A DNA stretch of 64,000 nt from Pontibacter actiniarum (GCF_003585765.1 NZ_CP021236.1:62001-126000), one strand, 5' to 3'; numbered from the stretch's first letter, positions 1 through 9,200 are shown. Made by a program: numbers and translations. The notes: generated by a model from the letters alone, not told the origin.

Positions 1-561
1 ACGGCCCAGCAGGCGGCCTTAAACGACATTAAGGAAAATGAAGGAAAGATTGCGGCCCTGCAGACTACTATTAGCCTGAAGATGACGCAGATCAAGGAGC
101 TGGAGGAAAAAATGTACAACTCTCTCAAATCCGTGCAATCCATTATCGGGCAGAGTAAAAACATTATCTATGCCTCCCAAATTGCCGCAGACATAGGCCA
201 TTACCAAAACCAAATGATGGAACTGGCGCGCGGTGATAACGAACTGCTCCTGATCGCTGCCAAGACAGAGCTGGAGCTGCTCAACCGTACATCCGATCTG
301 TTTACCTATATCTACCAAGTTGCTGTCATCGGCACAGATGTGAACCTGATGAACAATGCCGACAGGCTCACCCTTATCCGCCATGTGGTGGACGAGCTGC
401 GGGTGATGCGGGGCCTGGCCTATTCCATTACCCGAAAGATGCGCGTGGCCAAGTACGCGGGGCTTTTGAAGACCATGAATCCGATGGGACTTGCCTACCC
501 TGACAACAGCCAGGCGATCATCCGTTCCCTGATGGATGAGTACAAGGCAATCAAAAAGTAA
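1..561 (+). CDS. Conjugal transfer protein, TraI/VirB5-like (5' end cut by window)
   Basis: The reading frame is open from base 1 to the stop at 559..561, so the gene begins upstream of the window and at least 186 codons are visible. The visible part is mostly helical: a charged coiled-coil (Lys/Glu-rich heptads) followed by a longer helical segment ending in YKAIKK. It sits directly before a secreted protein and TraJ, the place where Bacteroidetes conjugative elements carry the DUF4141/TraI protein, a periplasmic VirB5/TrbJ-like factor. The family call is by position and helical character; no catalytic motif is expected. The ATG at 82 is internal and should not be taken as the start. Confidence 0.6.
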   Translation, partial: TAQQAALNDIKENEGKIAALQTTISLKMTQIKELEEKMYNSLKSVQSIIGQSKNIIYASQIAADIGHYQNQMMELARGDNELLLIAAKTELELLNRTSDLFTYIYQVAVIGTDVNLMNNADRLTLIRHVVDELRVMRGLAYSITRKMRVAKYAGLLKTMNPMGLAYPDNSQAIIRSLMDEYKAIKK

Positions 562-576
562 ATTATCTCTATTGCT

Positions 577-1200
577 ATGAAGACGTTATGTGTACCTGCT
601 TTGTGCCTGGCCCTGCTTCCTGTACTCTTTACAGATGCCCTGGGGCAGGGCGTGCAGCCAGTTAACAGTAAAAACACAAGGTATCAGCTGGAGCGGGAGG
701 TTATTACTCGTTGGGGAAAGTTCAACCCGAAATGGTACTTTATTCTTTTCCATAACAAGTACCGCAAAGGACCTGACAGGCGTAACATGCTGCAGCTTGC
801 GCCTACCATGGCTTTGCTAAGCCAGAACAGGGTGAAGGCGGAGGCGCAGGAGGAAGCAGTAAGCCAAGTATATGAGCAGGAGATGTTCAAGTTTGCCGAC
901 AGGTCCCTGAATAAAGGATACCACCTGTTGTATAAAAAGAAGATTGATGAACTCAACACTGCCCTATTGGGGATGAATGCTGAGGCGGTGCAGGCCGGGG
1001 TGCAGGCAGATTATATTTTGGCCATCCATACCGAGCGGGACAGAATCAACGCCGATATTAAGATTATCCTGGACTCTTACCTGGACGATGCCAAAAAAGG
1101 GGAGCAGCTGCGGGTATACATCGGGGAGCTTACAGCATTGAGGAATGATTTCAGGCGGCTCATCTCTCTCTTTAAAACGAGCCAGAACTTAACCGACTGA
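577..1200 (+). CDS. Secreted protein of the tra operon, unknown function
   Basis: A 207-residue protein with an N-terminal signal peptide (hydrophobic residues 5-18, likely cleavage after ALG about residue 23), followed by a largely helical, charged domain without cysteine pairs or an enzyme motif. It lies 15 bp after the TraI-like gene and 4 bp before traJ, so it is almost certainly part of the transfer operon. The ATG at 577 is chosen because it gives a complete signal peptide. I do not recognise the family; a periplasmic accessory role in mating-pore assembly is inference from position. Confidence 0.7.
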   Translation: MKTLCVPALCLALLPVLFTDALGQGVQPVNSKNTRYQLEREVITRWGKFNPKWYFILFHNKYRKGPDRRNMLQLAPTMALLSQNRVKAEAQEEAVSQVYEQEMFKFADRSLNKGYHLLYKKKIDELNTALLGMNAEAVQAGVQADYILAIHTERDRINADIKIILDSYLDDAKKGEQLRVYIGELTALRNDFRRLISLFKTSQNLTD

Positions 1201-1204
1201 TGCC

Positions 1205-2200
1205 ATGCGTGAATTGATAGATAAAGCCATATTTGACCTGTTCGACGGGCTCTTTCTCAATATACAGGAGCTGGTCAGCGTGTTCCTCTACGATGCGCAG
1301 GCGCTTTGCGCCATCAGCATGCTGCTGTACTTTGGCTTGGAGGCTTACAAAATGATGGCCGGGGATGAAACGCTTCGCATCATGCCCTTGCTGCGCCCTT
1401 TCGCCTTAACACTGGTGATTGTTTTCTGGCCAGGATTTATTGACGCTGTGAACCTGCCGCTGCAGCTGGTCAACGATCAGGCAAAAGGCATGTACGGCGC
1501 ACAGGTAGACCAGGTGGAGGATTTGCACCGGGAACGCCTCGCGCTGGTGGACAGTGTGGCCCGGAAACTCTCTGAGAGCAGCGCCGAGTTTGAGCGGATT
1601 GAGAGCGAGGCGAGTGACGCGAGCTGGTACGAAACCATGGGGATTGACCTGCAACCCCTGTTTAACAAAATGAAAGGCTATTACCTGATGCTGATGGCCA
1701 AGCTACACTTTACGGCGATGATGGTGGTAGAGTGGGTTGTGATCAGCATCTTTCAGGTATGCTCCTACATTATCTATTTCCTGCAGATCATCTTTGCAGG
1801 CATCCTGGTGATCCTGGGCCCCTTCTCCTTTGCCCTTAGCGTGCTGCCGGGCTTTCGGGATTCTTACCTGGCCTGGATTGCCCGCTATATCTCCGTGGGG
1901 CTGTACTCGGGGCTGGGCTATATCATTATGTCCATCTCCTTTGTGTTGGTCAAGTATGGCTTGATGAAGGAAATAGACATCCTGAAGGCGGTACTGGGCA
2001 ACGAAGAGATGTTTATTGCCTACGTTTCTTTCCCCTCGGGCGGCATCAGTTTCTACATCGTCTCCTTGATTGTGGGAGGATTGGCCATGCTGACCATTCC
2101 CATTATTTCCACCTGGATCGTGCACACCACGGGCGTAGGTAATGCCATTGGTACGATGGCAGGAGGAGCGGCGAAGGCGGCAGGAGGAATTCTAAAATAA
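1205..2200 (+). CDS. traJ: Conjugative transfer protein TraJ (VirB6-like membrane protein)
   Basis: 331 residues, polytopic. Hydrophobic segments are seen near residues 37-55, 70-90, 160-210, 215-250 and 270-300, and a charged periplasmic stretch lies at about 95-150. The family is the VirB6/TrbL-like inner-membrane core of Bacteroidetes type IV secretion systems, and the aromatic/Gly-rich C-terminal half and its place before traK fit TraJ. It probably forms the inner-membrane channel. The C-terminus ends in a Gly/Ala-rich helix (GTMAGGAAKAAGGILK). The start at 1205 is 4 bp after the preceding stop, so translation is likely coupled. Confidence 0.85.
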   Translation: MRELIDKAIFDLFDGLFLNIQELVSVFLYDAQALCAISMLLYFGLEAYKMMAGDETLRIMPLLRPFALTLVIVFWPGFIDAVNLPLQLVNDQAKGMYGAQVDQVEDLHRERLALVDSVARKLSESSAEFERIESEASDASWYETMGIDLQPLFNKMKGYYLMLMAKLHFTAMMVVEWVVISIFQVCSYIIYFLQIIFAGILVILGPFSFALSVLPGFRDSYLAWIARYISVGLYSGLGYIIMSISFVLVKYGLMKEIDILKAVLGNEEMFIAYVSFPSGGISFYIVSLIVGGLAMLTIPIISTWIVHTTGVGNAIGTMAGGAAKAAGGILK

Positions 2201-2217
2201 ACTGAAAAGCGCTTGCT

Positions 2218-2826
2218 ATGATAAATAACCTCGAAAAGAAAATGAAGCTGGCCTTTGCGGTGAGTATCGGCAGCTTTATCTCCTCCATCATTATAGTAGG
2301 TACGGTTTGCACCTTTGCCTTTCGTTATGCCGAGGAGCAGCGGAAGAAGATTTATGTGATCGACCACTCGGTGCCGCTATTGGTGGAGCAGACCGAGCTG
2401 GGGGTAAACCGGACGGTAGAGTACAAGTCGCACGTGAATATGTTTCACCTGCTCTTCTTCACGCTACCTCCAGATGATGCCTACATCAGGAATAACATCT
2501 CCAAGGCCATGTACCTGATCGATGAGTCCGGGCTGGCACAATACAACAACCTGAAGGAGAAGGGCTATTACAACCAGATTCTGGCTAGTTCTGCGGTTTT
2601 GACGATCAAAACCGACAGCGTTAAAGTGGACGAAAACAGGCACTTTACCTACTACGCCACGCAACGCATCGAGCGGGAGACCTCTGTGATGAAAAGACTT
2701 CTTGTCACAGAGGGGGACCTCGAGGAAGTGCCGCGCACAGAGAACAACCCCCATGGACTTTTGATAAAGAACTGGAAAACGGTCCTAAACAAGGACTTGG
2801 AGTATGTCGAAAAGAAATCCTTTTAA
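2218..2826 (+). CDS. traK: Conjugative transfer protein TraK (VirB8-like)
   Basis: 202 residues with a short cytoplasmic N-terminus, one membrane helix at about 15-38 and a periplasmic domain. This is the bitopic layout of VirB8-type assembly factors, and in Bacteroidetes elements the protein after TraJ is TraK. The periplasmic part carries the typical alternating charged/hydrophobic NTF2-like strands. The gene follows traJ by 17 bp, and its 3' end overlaps the next gene by 23 bp, which argues for a single transcript. Confidence 0.85.
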   Translation: MINNLEKKMKLAFAVSIGSFISSIIIVGTVCTFAFRYAEEQRKKIYVIDHSVPLLVEQTELGVNRTVEYKSHVNMFHLLFFTLPPDDAYIRNNISKAMYLIDESGLAQYNNLKEKGYYNQILASSAVLTIKTDSVKVDENRHFTYYATQRIERETSVMKRLLVTEGDLEEVPRTENNPHGLLIKNWKTVLNKDLEYVEKKSF

Positions 2827-3190
2827 CGGTATCATAAAGCAAAGGCTTTCATCTCTCAAGGAAAGTGTCAGGGACTACTGTGCCTCGAATCCTAAAGCAG
2901 TGGTGCTGGCCATGCTGGTTTTACTGTCTGTGGCTGTCATGGGGCTATTAGTCGTCCGGCACCTGCACCAGGGGACCTATGCAGTGTCGGCTGGCACGCT
3001 GTACAGGCAACTTGGTACTTCTGGCAACAAGATGAATACAGGCAGGTCAAATACCGCAGATATGCTTGAACTGATAAAGCTCTATAACGCGGCCAGGCAG
3101 TTAAATCCTGACAGCCTGCGTGCCAAAGACAGTGTTTTCCTGAAAGATATTGATCAGCGTTTAAACCGAATCATCCATGAAGAGAATTAA
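2804..3190 (+). CDS. Small bitopic membrane protein of the tra operon (TraL position)
   Basis: 128 residues with a basic cytoplasmic N-terminus, one membrane helix at about 33-52 and a helical periplasmic tail. It overlaps traK by 23 bp and traM by 14 bp, so it is embedded in the transfer operon. In Bacteroidetes conjugative elements the TraK-TraM interval holds TraL, a small membrane protein of unknown role. I cannot confirm homology from sequence alone, so no symbol is given. Confidence 0.65.
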   Translation: MSKRNPFNGIIKQRLSSLKESVRDYCASNPKAVVLAMLVLLSVAVMGLLVVRHLHQGTYAVSAGTLYRQLGTSGNKMNTGRSNTADMLELIKLYNAARQLNPDSLRAKDSVFLKDIDQRLNRIIHEEN

Positions 3191-4355
3191 CTTTCGGCAT
3201 CCCAGGTATGCCATCCCTCTCATCATACTGCCTTTCCTTGTCCTGCTTAATTACCTGTGGCTGGACATGACACCGGCGGCCACCGCAACACAAACGAAAG
3301 TAGAACTCAACGAGACAACAGCCCTTAATACCTCCCTTCCGGATGCCAACCTGAGAAAGCGGGACATGAAGGATAAGTTCTCGGCTTTTCAGGATGAGTT
3401 TAAGTATAAAACCGACTACTCGGCCATGCAGGAAATCGGACAGGATAGGGTAGACCCCAAGGACATTGCCTATGGCAGCGTGTACACGGAGGAGGAGCGG
3501 CGGATGCTCGACAGTCTCAATAACCGTATCCTATCGGATCAGCAGCCGGAGGGATTTATGGAGCGGGTAAGCCAGCGGCAGCGCCTCAGCCCAGAGCGCT
3601 ATGCACCGGCCACTGCCTCTGTGCCTGGACGGTCAACCCGCCCTATGCGGAAAGTTGAATCGGCATATGAAAATGAAATGCGGCTGTTTCGGGAGCAGAT
3701 GATGTTTATTGACAGCCTGAGCCGGGTAGGAGAGGACCCTGTGCCCTCGCGCAGGGATGCGCAGCCGAAAGCCCATGCGCCGGCTTCCGAGAAGCAAGAG
3801 CCGACACCGTTGCCCGTAACCAAATACAGAAATACGAACAAAGCCTTTTTCAACACCATTACAGCCGACGGTGAGGAGCAGTTTATCAGAGCTATCCTGG
3901 ACGAAGGGTTGAAGGTGATGCAAGGCGGCAGGATCAGGATTCGCTTGCTGGATGACATCTATGTGCGGGACTACGAAATAAAGAAAGGCAGCTACCTCTA
4001 CGGCACTGTTTCCGGTTTTAGTGCCCAACGAATTGAGATAGCCATCCGCTCTATACTCTACGGCAACCAAATCATCCCGGTAGACCTGAGTATCTACGAC
4101 AACGACGGTTTGGCTGGGCTGTATGTCCCAGATTCACAGTTCCGGGACTTTACAAAAGAGCTTGCCGGGAATGTGAGCAGTGGTCAGACACTGACTTTTG
4201 AGGATTCACCTGACAATGCCAGCCAAATGCTTTATTCTATGCTGGAAAGGGTTTCTCAGACCACCACCCGCGCCGCAGGCAAAGCCATTCGGAAGAACAA
4301 AGCTAAGTTGAAATACAACACCATTGTTTATTTGATAGATAGTAAAGCCCCATAA
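3177..4355 (+). CDS. traM: Conjugative transposon protein TraM (VirB10-like)
   Basis: 392 residues. One membrane helix at about 10-30 is followed by a long, low-complexity, charged and proline-containing periplasmic linker (about 35-215) and a folded C-terminal domain (about 220-390). This is the inner-membrane anchor, flexible linker and beta-domain architecture of VirB10/TraM energy-coupling proteins that span the envelope. The gene is followed after 1 bp by traN, the usual order. The C-terminal IRIRLLDDI and GTVSGFSAQRIEIAI strands fit the TraM beta domain. Confidence 0.88.
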   Translation: MKRINFRHPRYAIPLIILPFLVLLNYLWLDMTPAATATQTKVELNETTALNTSLPDANLRKRDMKDKFSAFQDEFKYKTDYSAMQEIGQDRVDPKDIAYGSVYTEEERRMLDSLNNRILSDQQPEGFMERVSQRQRLSPERYAPATASVPGRSTRPMRKVESAYENEMRLFREQMMFIDSLSRVGEDPVPSRRDAQPKAHAPASEKQEPTPLPVTKYRNTNKAFFNTITADGEEQFIRAILDEGLKVMQGGRIRIRLLDDIYVRDYEIKKGSYLYGTVSGFSAQRIEIAIRSILYGNQIIPVDLSIYDNDGLAGLYVPDSQFRDFTKELAGNVSSGQTLTFEDSPDNASQMLYSMLERVSQTTTRAAGKAIRKNKAKLKYNTIVYLIDSKAP

Positions 4356-4356
4356 T

Positions 4357-5145
4357 ATGAAAAAGCTACTGCTTCTATATGTGTTGTTTGCCCTGCTGTT
4401 TTCAGCCTCGGCACAGGATTCTCTTCAGGTAGTGCACGTGCATGAAAGCATCTCCACGCATATTGTGAGCCCTGAGCCAATACAGTATGTAGATATCTCC
4501 ACAGATGATGTAGCCGGGGACATACCTGTTGCCAATATCCTTCGGGTCAAACCCAAGCACGGTGGCGCAAAACCGGGTATTATCACCATCGTTGGAGAGC
4601 GCTTCCTTGTACAATATAAGCTAGCCTACAGCCGAGCGGATCGGGCAGATACGGAGGTGCGTATAGACCCTACCCAGGTAGATGATTACCTGAACCCAGC
4701 TGTGGCCATGAGCCGGGAGGACATGGCACGGTTTGCGCTGCTGGCTCTCCAGCGAAAACCCCAGTTCAATAGTGTGAATTCGAAAGGGCAGGGGATGCTG
4801 GCAAAGCTGAACAACATCTATACTGTCGGAGACTATTTTTTTATTGATCTATCCCTTAGAAACGACACCAACATTCCCTATACAATCGATCAGATACGAT
4901 TTAAAATAGAGGATAAAAAGGTTGTCAAGGCCACTAACTTTCAACAGGTAGAGATGCAGCCGACTTTTCAGCTTTATGACACAGGCAGCTTCAAGCGCAA
5001 GTACCGGAATGTGTTCGTGTTCAAGAAATTCACTTTCCCGGAGGAAAAGGTGTTCAATATTGAGGTGGCCGAGGAGCAGATTTCTGGGCGCACCATCTCC
5101 CTTAAAATTGACTATTCCGACATCCTTCATGCAGACACCTTATGA
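4357..5145 (+). CDS. traN: Conjugative transposon protein TraN (VirB9-like)
   Basis: 262 residues with a cleavable signal peptide (about 1-19, AQD after cleavage) and a two-part beta-rich mature region, as in the DUF4138/TraN family, the outer-membrane-complex partner of TraM. The segment VGDYFFIDLSLRNDTNIPY and the following TIDQIRFKIEDKKVVKATN are characteristic of this family. The gene starts 1 bp after traM and overlaps the next gene by 4 bp, so it is translationally coupled. Confidence 0.88.
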   Translation: MKKLLLLYVLFALLFSASAQDSLQVVHVHESISTHIVSPEPIQYVDISTDDVAGDIPVANILRVKPKHGGAKPGIITIVGERFLVQYKLAYSRADRADTEVRIDPTQVDDYLNPAVAMSREDMARFALLALQRKPQFNSVNSKGQGMLAKLNNIYTVGDYFFIDLSLRNDTNIPYTIDQIRFKIEDKKVVKATNFQQVEMQPTFQLYDTGSFKRKYRNVFVFKKFTFPEEKVFNIEVAEEQISGRTISLKIDYSDILHADTL

Positions 5146-5600
5146 GAAAGACGTTACTCCTTTCCTTACTGCTCTTAGTTATGCTGCCGTGCCGAGCGCA
5201 AGAGGGCTACACCCACCTGAACCTAGCAGGCGGCTGGATGTACAAGGATGCCTTAACTGCTAACCTTGCCCTGGAGTTCAGCAAACGCCACTATAATTCC
5301 TATGAACTGTTCGCGGATGCCTATAAGAGCAACGTGGACGACAGCAAAAACTGGTTAGTGGGGGTTGCTTACAAACCCATGCTTACCCGTTCCAGAAACA
5401 CGTTTCTCAAGCTGCGCCTGGGAGCGGGCATTGGCTCTAACACCGAGCACTTCATAGGAGCCCTGCAGGCAGGCCTGGAGCTGGGCTATGTGCTGCCAGG
5501 AAATTTGGTGCTGATGCTCCAACAGAAAAACGAGGGTGTACTCCGGGTAAACCACAACTTCAGAGCTGGTTTGCTGGCGGGCATCAAAATTCCATTGTGA
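5142..5600 (+). CDS. TraO-like outer-membrane beta-barrel protein
   Basis: 152 residues with a signal peptide (cleavage about residue 19, after CRA). The mature part has alternating aromatic/hydrophobic strands and Gly turns (LNLAGGWMYKDALTANLALEF and similar), the look of a small 8-stranded outer-membrane barrel. Bacteroidetes TraO follows TraN and has this character, although it is usually somewhat longer (about 190 residues). The overlap with traN (ATGA) supports operon membership. TraO is a position-based call. Confidence 0.7.
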   Translation: MRKTLLLSLLLLVMLPCRAQEGYTHLNLAGGWMYKDALTANLALEFSKRHYNSYELFADAYKSNVDDSKNWLVGVAYKPMLTRSRNTFLKLRLGAGIGSNTEHFIGALQAGLELGYVLPGNLVLMLQQKNEGVLRVNHNFRAGLLAGIKIPL

Positions 5601-5704
5601 GCAGGATTTGGCTAGTCGACGGGAATTTCCACAGGAAAGAAAGTTTGCTAAGACTTTCCCTCACATCTATCTGATAGTATTGGATAACCTTTGTAAGTAA
5701 CGAT

Positions 5705-7672
5705 ATGGAAGAATCCAGCGAAATCAAAAAACTTTACTCCTTCCTGCAGGGGCTTATCTATTTCACTATTGTGGTAGAGATAGCTGTTTTCCTCTTTATG
5801 GATTCGGGCAGTATGTATCAGCTGCAGCCTGTACTGCGCAAGGTAAAGGGCATGGCTATTTATGAACACATCTACTTCTCCAAAGCTTTCACCTTCGGTA
5901 TGATTCTGATCGTGAGCATTGGCACAAAGGCCAGGAAGAACCTGGACCTCGACCCGCTCCGGCATATCTTCCTTCCCTTGCTCATCGGCTGCGCCTTTTT
6001 CTTTGGCTCGGGTTTCTTTTATTTCTTTGAAAGCAGCCGTATTCTTTTCTGGGAGGTGTCCCTGTCTGATGCGGCTTACATCCTGCTCTCCTTCCTGGGT
6101 GCGATGATGATTCATATAGCCTTGGATAATATCTCCAAGCATATACAGCACCGATTGATGAAGGACAAATTTAACGTGGAAAATGAATCCTTTGAGCAGT
6201 CCAGTAAACCGGTGCATACGCCTTACTCGGTGAATATCCCAATGCTTTACTATTACCAAAAGCGGATACAGCGCGGGTGGCTCAATGTGGTAAATCCCTT
6301 TCGGGCAACACTGCTGATCGGTACGCCCGGATCTGGAAAGTCTTTCTCGGTGGTGTTGCCTTTTATCAAGCAGCTTCTGGGGAAAGGCTTCTCTATGATG
6401 GTCTACGACTTTAAGTTTCCAGACCTGGCCAGAACGACTTATTATCATTACCTGGTCAATAGAAAGAGAGGGGTATTGAAAAACCATAGGTTTCATGTGA
6501 TCAATTTTAACAGCGTAGAGCACAGCAGGAGGTTTAACCCCTTGAAGCCGGAGTACTTGCCTACCCTGGCCGATGCCACCGAAACGGCTGAGGCGCTGCT
6601 GGAGGCGCTGCGGAAAGGAGACAGGGACTCTGGGACTGCGCAATTCTTCAACCAGTCAGCCGTTAATTTCCTGGCCAGCTGCATCTACTTTCTGAGCCGC
6701 CACGAAGGGGGGCTGTATTCTTCTTTTCCGCATGTACTTTCCTTCATTAACCTTAGCTATGATCAGATTTTCGAGGTGCTCTTTTCCGAACCTGAGCTGG
6801 AGAGTCTGCTTTCGCCTTTTGCCACAGCCTATAAGAACAGAGCCTTTGAGCAGCTGGAAGGGCAGATTGGTACCTTAAAGATTAATATTGGCCGACTGGC
6901 CACAAAAGAAACATTCTGGGTATTATCAGGAGACGACTTCAATTTAAAGATAACGGACCCGGAAAACCCTTCTGTTTTGGTGATTGCAAATGACCCGGCC
7001 ACCCAGAGTATTAACAGCGCCTGCAATGCGCTTATCCTCAACCGCATGACACGCCTGATCAATACAAAGGGGAACTTGCCCTGTGGGCTGATTGTGGATG
7101 AGTCTCCTACGCTTTACATACACCGGGTGGAGAACCTGATCGCTACCGCCAGGAGCAACAAGATAGCTGTGCTGCTGGGCCTGCAGGAACTACCGCAGTT
7201 GCGGCAGCAGTATGGCAGGGAAACAGCCGACACCATTTGCTCCGTAGCGGCCAATGTACTCTCGGGCTCTGCCCGTAATAAAGAGACGCTTGACTGGCTG
7301 GAGAAACTATTTGGTAGGGTGAGGCAGCTAAAGGAGGGGCTCAGTGTGGACCGTAACCGTACCTCCGTCAACATGAACGAGGAACTGGGACCGCTTATTC
7401 CGGCATCAAAAATTGCCAATTTGCAGGCCGGTGAACTGGTAGGCCAGGTAGCTTCCGATAGCGAGGCGTATAGCGGGAAATATGTTGCCGGTACCTACCA
7501 TTGTAAAATTAATCTCAACCTTGATAACATACAACTGGAAGAAAAGCAGTATCTTGACCTGCCAAAATTTTATAACTTTGGTACCCCCGACCAAAAAGAC
7601 CAAATCCTGAGAGCGAACTACAATAAAATTAGAAATGAGGTTAAGACTTTAATCACAGCGTTACAGGTATGA
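5705..7672 (+). CDS. Type IV coupling protein (TraG/VirD4-like ATPase)
   Basis: 655 residues. Three to four N-terminal membrane helices lie within about residues 12-140, followed by an AAA+ motor with Walker A GTPGSGKS at about 206-213 and Walker B GLIVDES at about 460-466. A Q-L-R-Q/GRE stretch and a C-terminal TraM-recognition region follow. VirD4-type proteins bring the relaxosome to the mating pore and pump DNA. In Bacteroidetes elements the gene (often called mobC or traG) has this length. It starts 104 bp after the TraO-like gene, and its stop overlaps the XRE gene by 4 bp. The relaxase that it must serve is not in this window. Confidence 0.88.
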   Translation: MEESSEIKKLYSFLQGLIYFTIVVEIAVFLFMDSGSMYQLQPVLRKVKGMAIYEHIYFSKAFTFGMILIVSIGTKARKNLDLDPLRHIFLPLLIGCAFFFGSGFFYFFESSRILFWEVSLSDAAYILLSFLGAMMIHIALDNISKHIQHRLMKDKFNVENESFEQSSKPVHTPYSVNIPMLYYYQKRIQRGWLNVVNPFRATLLIGTPGSGKSFSVVLPFIKQLLGKGFSMMVYDFKFPDLARTTYYHYLVNRKRGVLKNHRFHVINFNSVEHSRRFNPLKPEYLPTLADATETAEALLEALRKGDRDSGTAQFFNQSAVNFLASCIYFLSRHEGGLYSSFPHVLSFINLSYDQIFEVLFSEPELESLLSPFATAYKNRAFEQLEGQIGTLKINIGRLATKETFWVLSGDDFNLKITDPENPSVLVIANDPATQSINSACNALILNRMTRLINTKGNLPCGLIVDESPTLYIHRVENLIATARSNKIAVLLGLQELPQLRQQYGRETADTICSVAANVLSGSARNKETLDWLEKLFGRVRQLKEGLSVDRNRTSVNMNEELGPLIPASKIANLQAGELVGQVASDSEAYSGKYVAGTYHCKINLNLDNIQLEEKQYLDLPKFYNFGTPDQKDQILRANYNKIRNEVKTLITALQV

Positions 7673-8019
7673 GCGTAAGCATACAGGAGTTAGGCCAAAG
7701 GCTAAAGCTGCTGCGAAAGCAGCTTGATTTATCGCAGGAGAGCCTGGCAGAGTCCATGGGGGTGAACCAGAACCAGATATCCCGGCTGGAGAACGGGGTG
7801 GGAGGGACGATCGAATTGCTTTTACTTCTGTTCAGCTTCTACAGCAATCACTTTCACGTGGACCTTCTTTTTTCCGACAACTTCGACATCCTGGAGAAGC
7901 ACGAAAAGCTATCCAACAGCCACAGCCTCAACAGCATTGCCGTTGAAAAGCTGAAGCTCGTCCAAAGTGAATTTTCCACGCAAATTGAGGAGGTGATACG
8001 GTTGTTGGATGTTCCATAA
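7669..8019 (+). CDS. XRE-family HTH regulator
   Basis: 116 residues. Residues about 5-50 form a Cro/CI-type helix-turn-helix (LGQRLKLLRKQLDLSQESL, then MGVNQNQISRLENG), followed by a helical tail that could dimerise. Its start overlaps the coupling-protein stop by 4 bp (ATGA), so it is the last gene of the tra operon. It probably monitors or represses the transfer operon; that is inference from linkage. The 840 bp after it contain no gene, so it marks the end of the transfer module. Confidence 0.85.
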   Translation: MSVSIQELGQRLKLLRKQLDLSQESLAESMGVNQNQISRLENGVGGTIELLLLLFSFYSNHFHVDLLFSDNFDILEKHEKLSNSHSLNSIAVEKLKLVQSEFSTQIEEVIRLLDVP

Positions 8020-8245
8020 TTCTGCATTTTCTTTCCGAAGCCAACTTTGTAATACCATTTAGTATACCTGAAAGGTTAATAAAAAAGGATCGAACATCAT
8101 AATAGCTTGACTGTCATGTCAATACGTGTTTAAAGGATTGCCAAGAATTAAAGTGCTTTAATAATGTGAATTCTGAAATCAATCAACATTTGAACGATAG
8201 CTGCACATAGGTTTGCCTACCAAATCGAAGTAAAAGCTCTTCCAG

Positions 8246-8333
8246 TTTTACCGGGAGGCGCCTCGAGAGGCTCCGGTGACGAGTGATTGCGAGGCACGAG
8301 GGCAGGAAGCGAAAGCAGCGCCGAGTGGGAAAA
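8246..8333. repeat. GC-rich structured element (closed stem-loop)
   Basis: TTTTACC (8246..8252) pairs with GGGAAAA (8327..8333) with one mismatch, and GGCGC (8257..8261) pairs with GCGCC (8318..8322), separated by a symmetric 4x4 internal loop. Inside is a second hairpin, GGAG/CTCC plus CCT/AGG closed by CGAG (8254..8274), and a GC-GAAA-GC tetraloop near 8309..8316. The block contrasts sharply with AT-rich flanks. It could be a structured RNA, part of an origin of transfer or an interspersed palindromic element; no known RNA family is recognised. Confidence 0.45.
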
Positions 8334-8846
8334 TGAGGCCTCTAAGCCTAGGAGAGCTCTAGAGCCAGCTATGCAAGAGAGTAAGAGAATTAAACGAATA
8401 TAGCACGGCTGCCATTTCTACATTTCAACATCGATGAAGAAGCTGAGTTTGTGAAATAAAACAAATTCCTGTTGGCTGTAAGATTTGTGGCACTGCTCCT
8501 ATGTCACAGCTCCTTACACATCTGTTCAAAATAGAAGGTCTGCTATTGAAGTTTAAAGTTTCCAAAAAGTAGTAGCCATATAGATATAGGTCTGGTTTAG
8601 ACACTTCCCATACCTTCAGCTCTTTCTCTTAGCTAGTATGTAATCTTTAAAATATTGATAATTTCAGTCATAGGTCAGTTGAGGCAAGGTAGGTGGTGAT
8701 TATGTAGGAGGTACGTTGGTAATCTTAATATTTGCAGGAGCATAATCAGTAACAAAGTAGTCGTAAACGTCGTTGTGATTGCTGAATTGAAAATTATCTT
8801 CTTAACACGTCTTGGATATGCAATAGCATTGCACGTAATTATTGAT

Positions 8847-8854
8847 TATCTTTG
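8847..8854 (+). promoter_or_regulatory. Probable -7 element (TAnnTTTG) for the DUF6660 gene
   Basis: TATCTTTG matches the Bacteroidetes -7 consensus TAnnTTTG. A TTG at 8829..8831 could serve as the -33 element but the 15-nt spacing is shorter than the usual 19-21. If used, transcription would begin only a few bases before the ATG at 8861, giving an almost leaderless message. Confidence 0.4.
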
Positions 8855-8860
8855 TCTCAC

Positions 8861-9181
8861 ATGAGGTCTCTACTCTACATACTGATCCTGCTTTTGCTGA
8901 CACTTTCCCTGAAACCGTGCCTGGACAGGGCAAATGCGGCTCCAGGTGAAGCACAAGCAGTGGCTACAGCTGATAGACACCAGGACCATCAGGATGACTT
9001 TGCAGACGGGTGTTCCCCATTCTGCGCCTGTCACTGCTGCCATTCTCATTTTCAGCCACAAAGTACGGATGTATCCGAATACGCTGATTTGCAGGAGGTG
9101 CCTCAAGAGGTTGATCTGTACAAGAGTAGTTTTGTCTCCTCCCTTTCCTATTCCATCTGGCAACCGCCGAAGGTAGCCTAA
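8861..9181 (+). CDS. DUF6660-like secreted Cys/His-rich protein
   Basis: 106 residues from the ATG at 8861, preferred over the TTG at 8852 because it gives a clean signal peptide. The leader (about 1-27) precedes a dense metal-ligand cluster, CSPFCACHCCHSHF, at about 51-64. Small proteins of this type commonly precede CzcA/CusA RND genes in Bacteroidetes and are annotated DUF6660. A periplasmic metal-binding or sensing role is inferred from the cysteine/histidine cluster and from the RND gene 340 bp downstream. Confidence 0.72.
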   Translation: MRSLLYILILLLLTLSLKPCLDRANAAPGEAQAVATADRHQDHQDDFADGCSPFCACHCCHSHFQPQSTDVSEYADLQEVPQEVDLYKSSFVSSLSYSIWQPPKVA

Positions 9182-9200
9182 CCCCTTTCCCCTTCCTTTT

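Larger units (their letters stand above)
8020..8860. other. Gene-free spacer between transfer and metal modules
   Basis: No convincing coding frame is seen on either strand. The first 200 bp and the last 450 bp are AT-rich. A GC-rich, self-complementary element sits at 8246..8333 (separate entry), followed at 8334..8375 by a run of short palindromes (AGGCCT, CCTAGG, GAGCTC, CTCTAGAG). The 3' end carries a probable -7 promoter element for the DUF6660 gene. This is where accessory DNA meets the transfer backbone. Confidence 0.6.

Noticed and set aside
5648..6643. 331-codon open frame on the minus strand
   Set aside because: It lies opposite the coupling ATPase gene, which has full Walker motifs; the product has no family features and arises from codon bias of the real gene.
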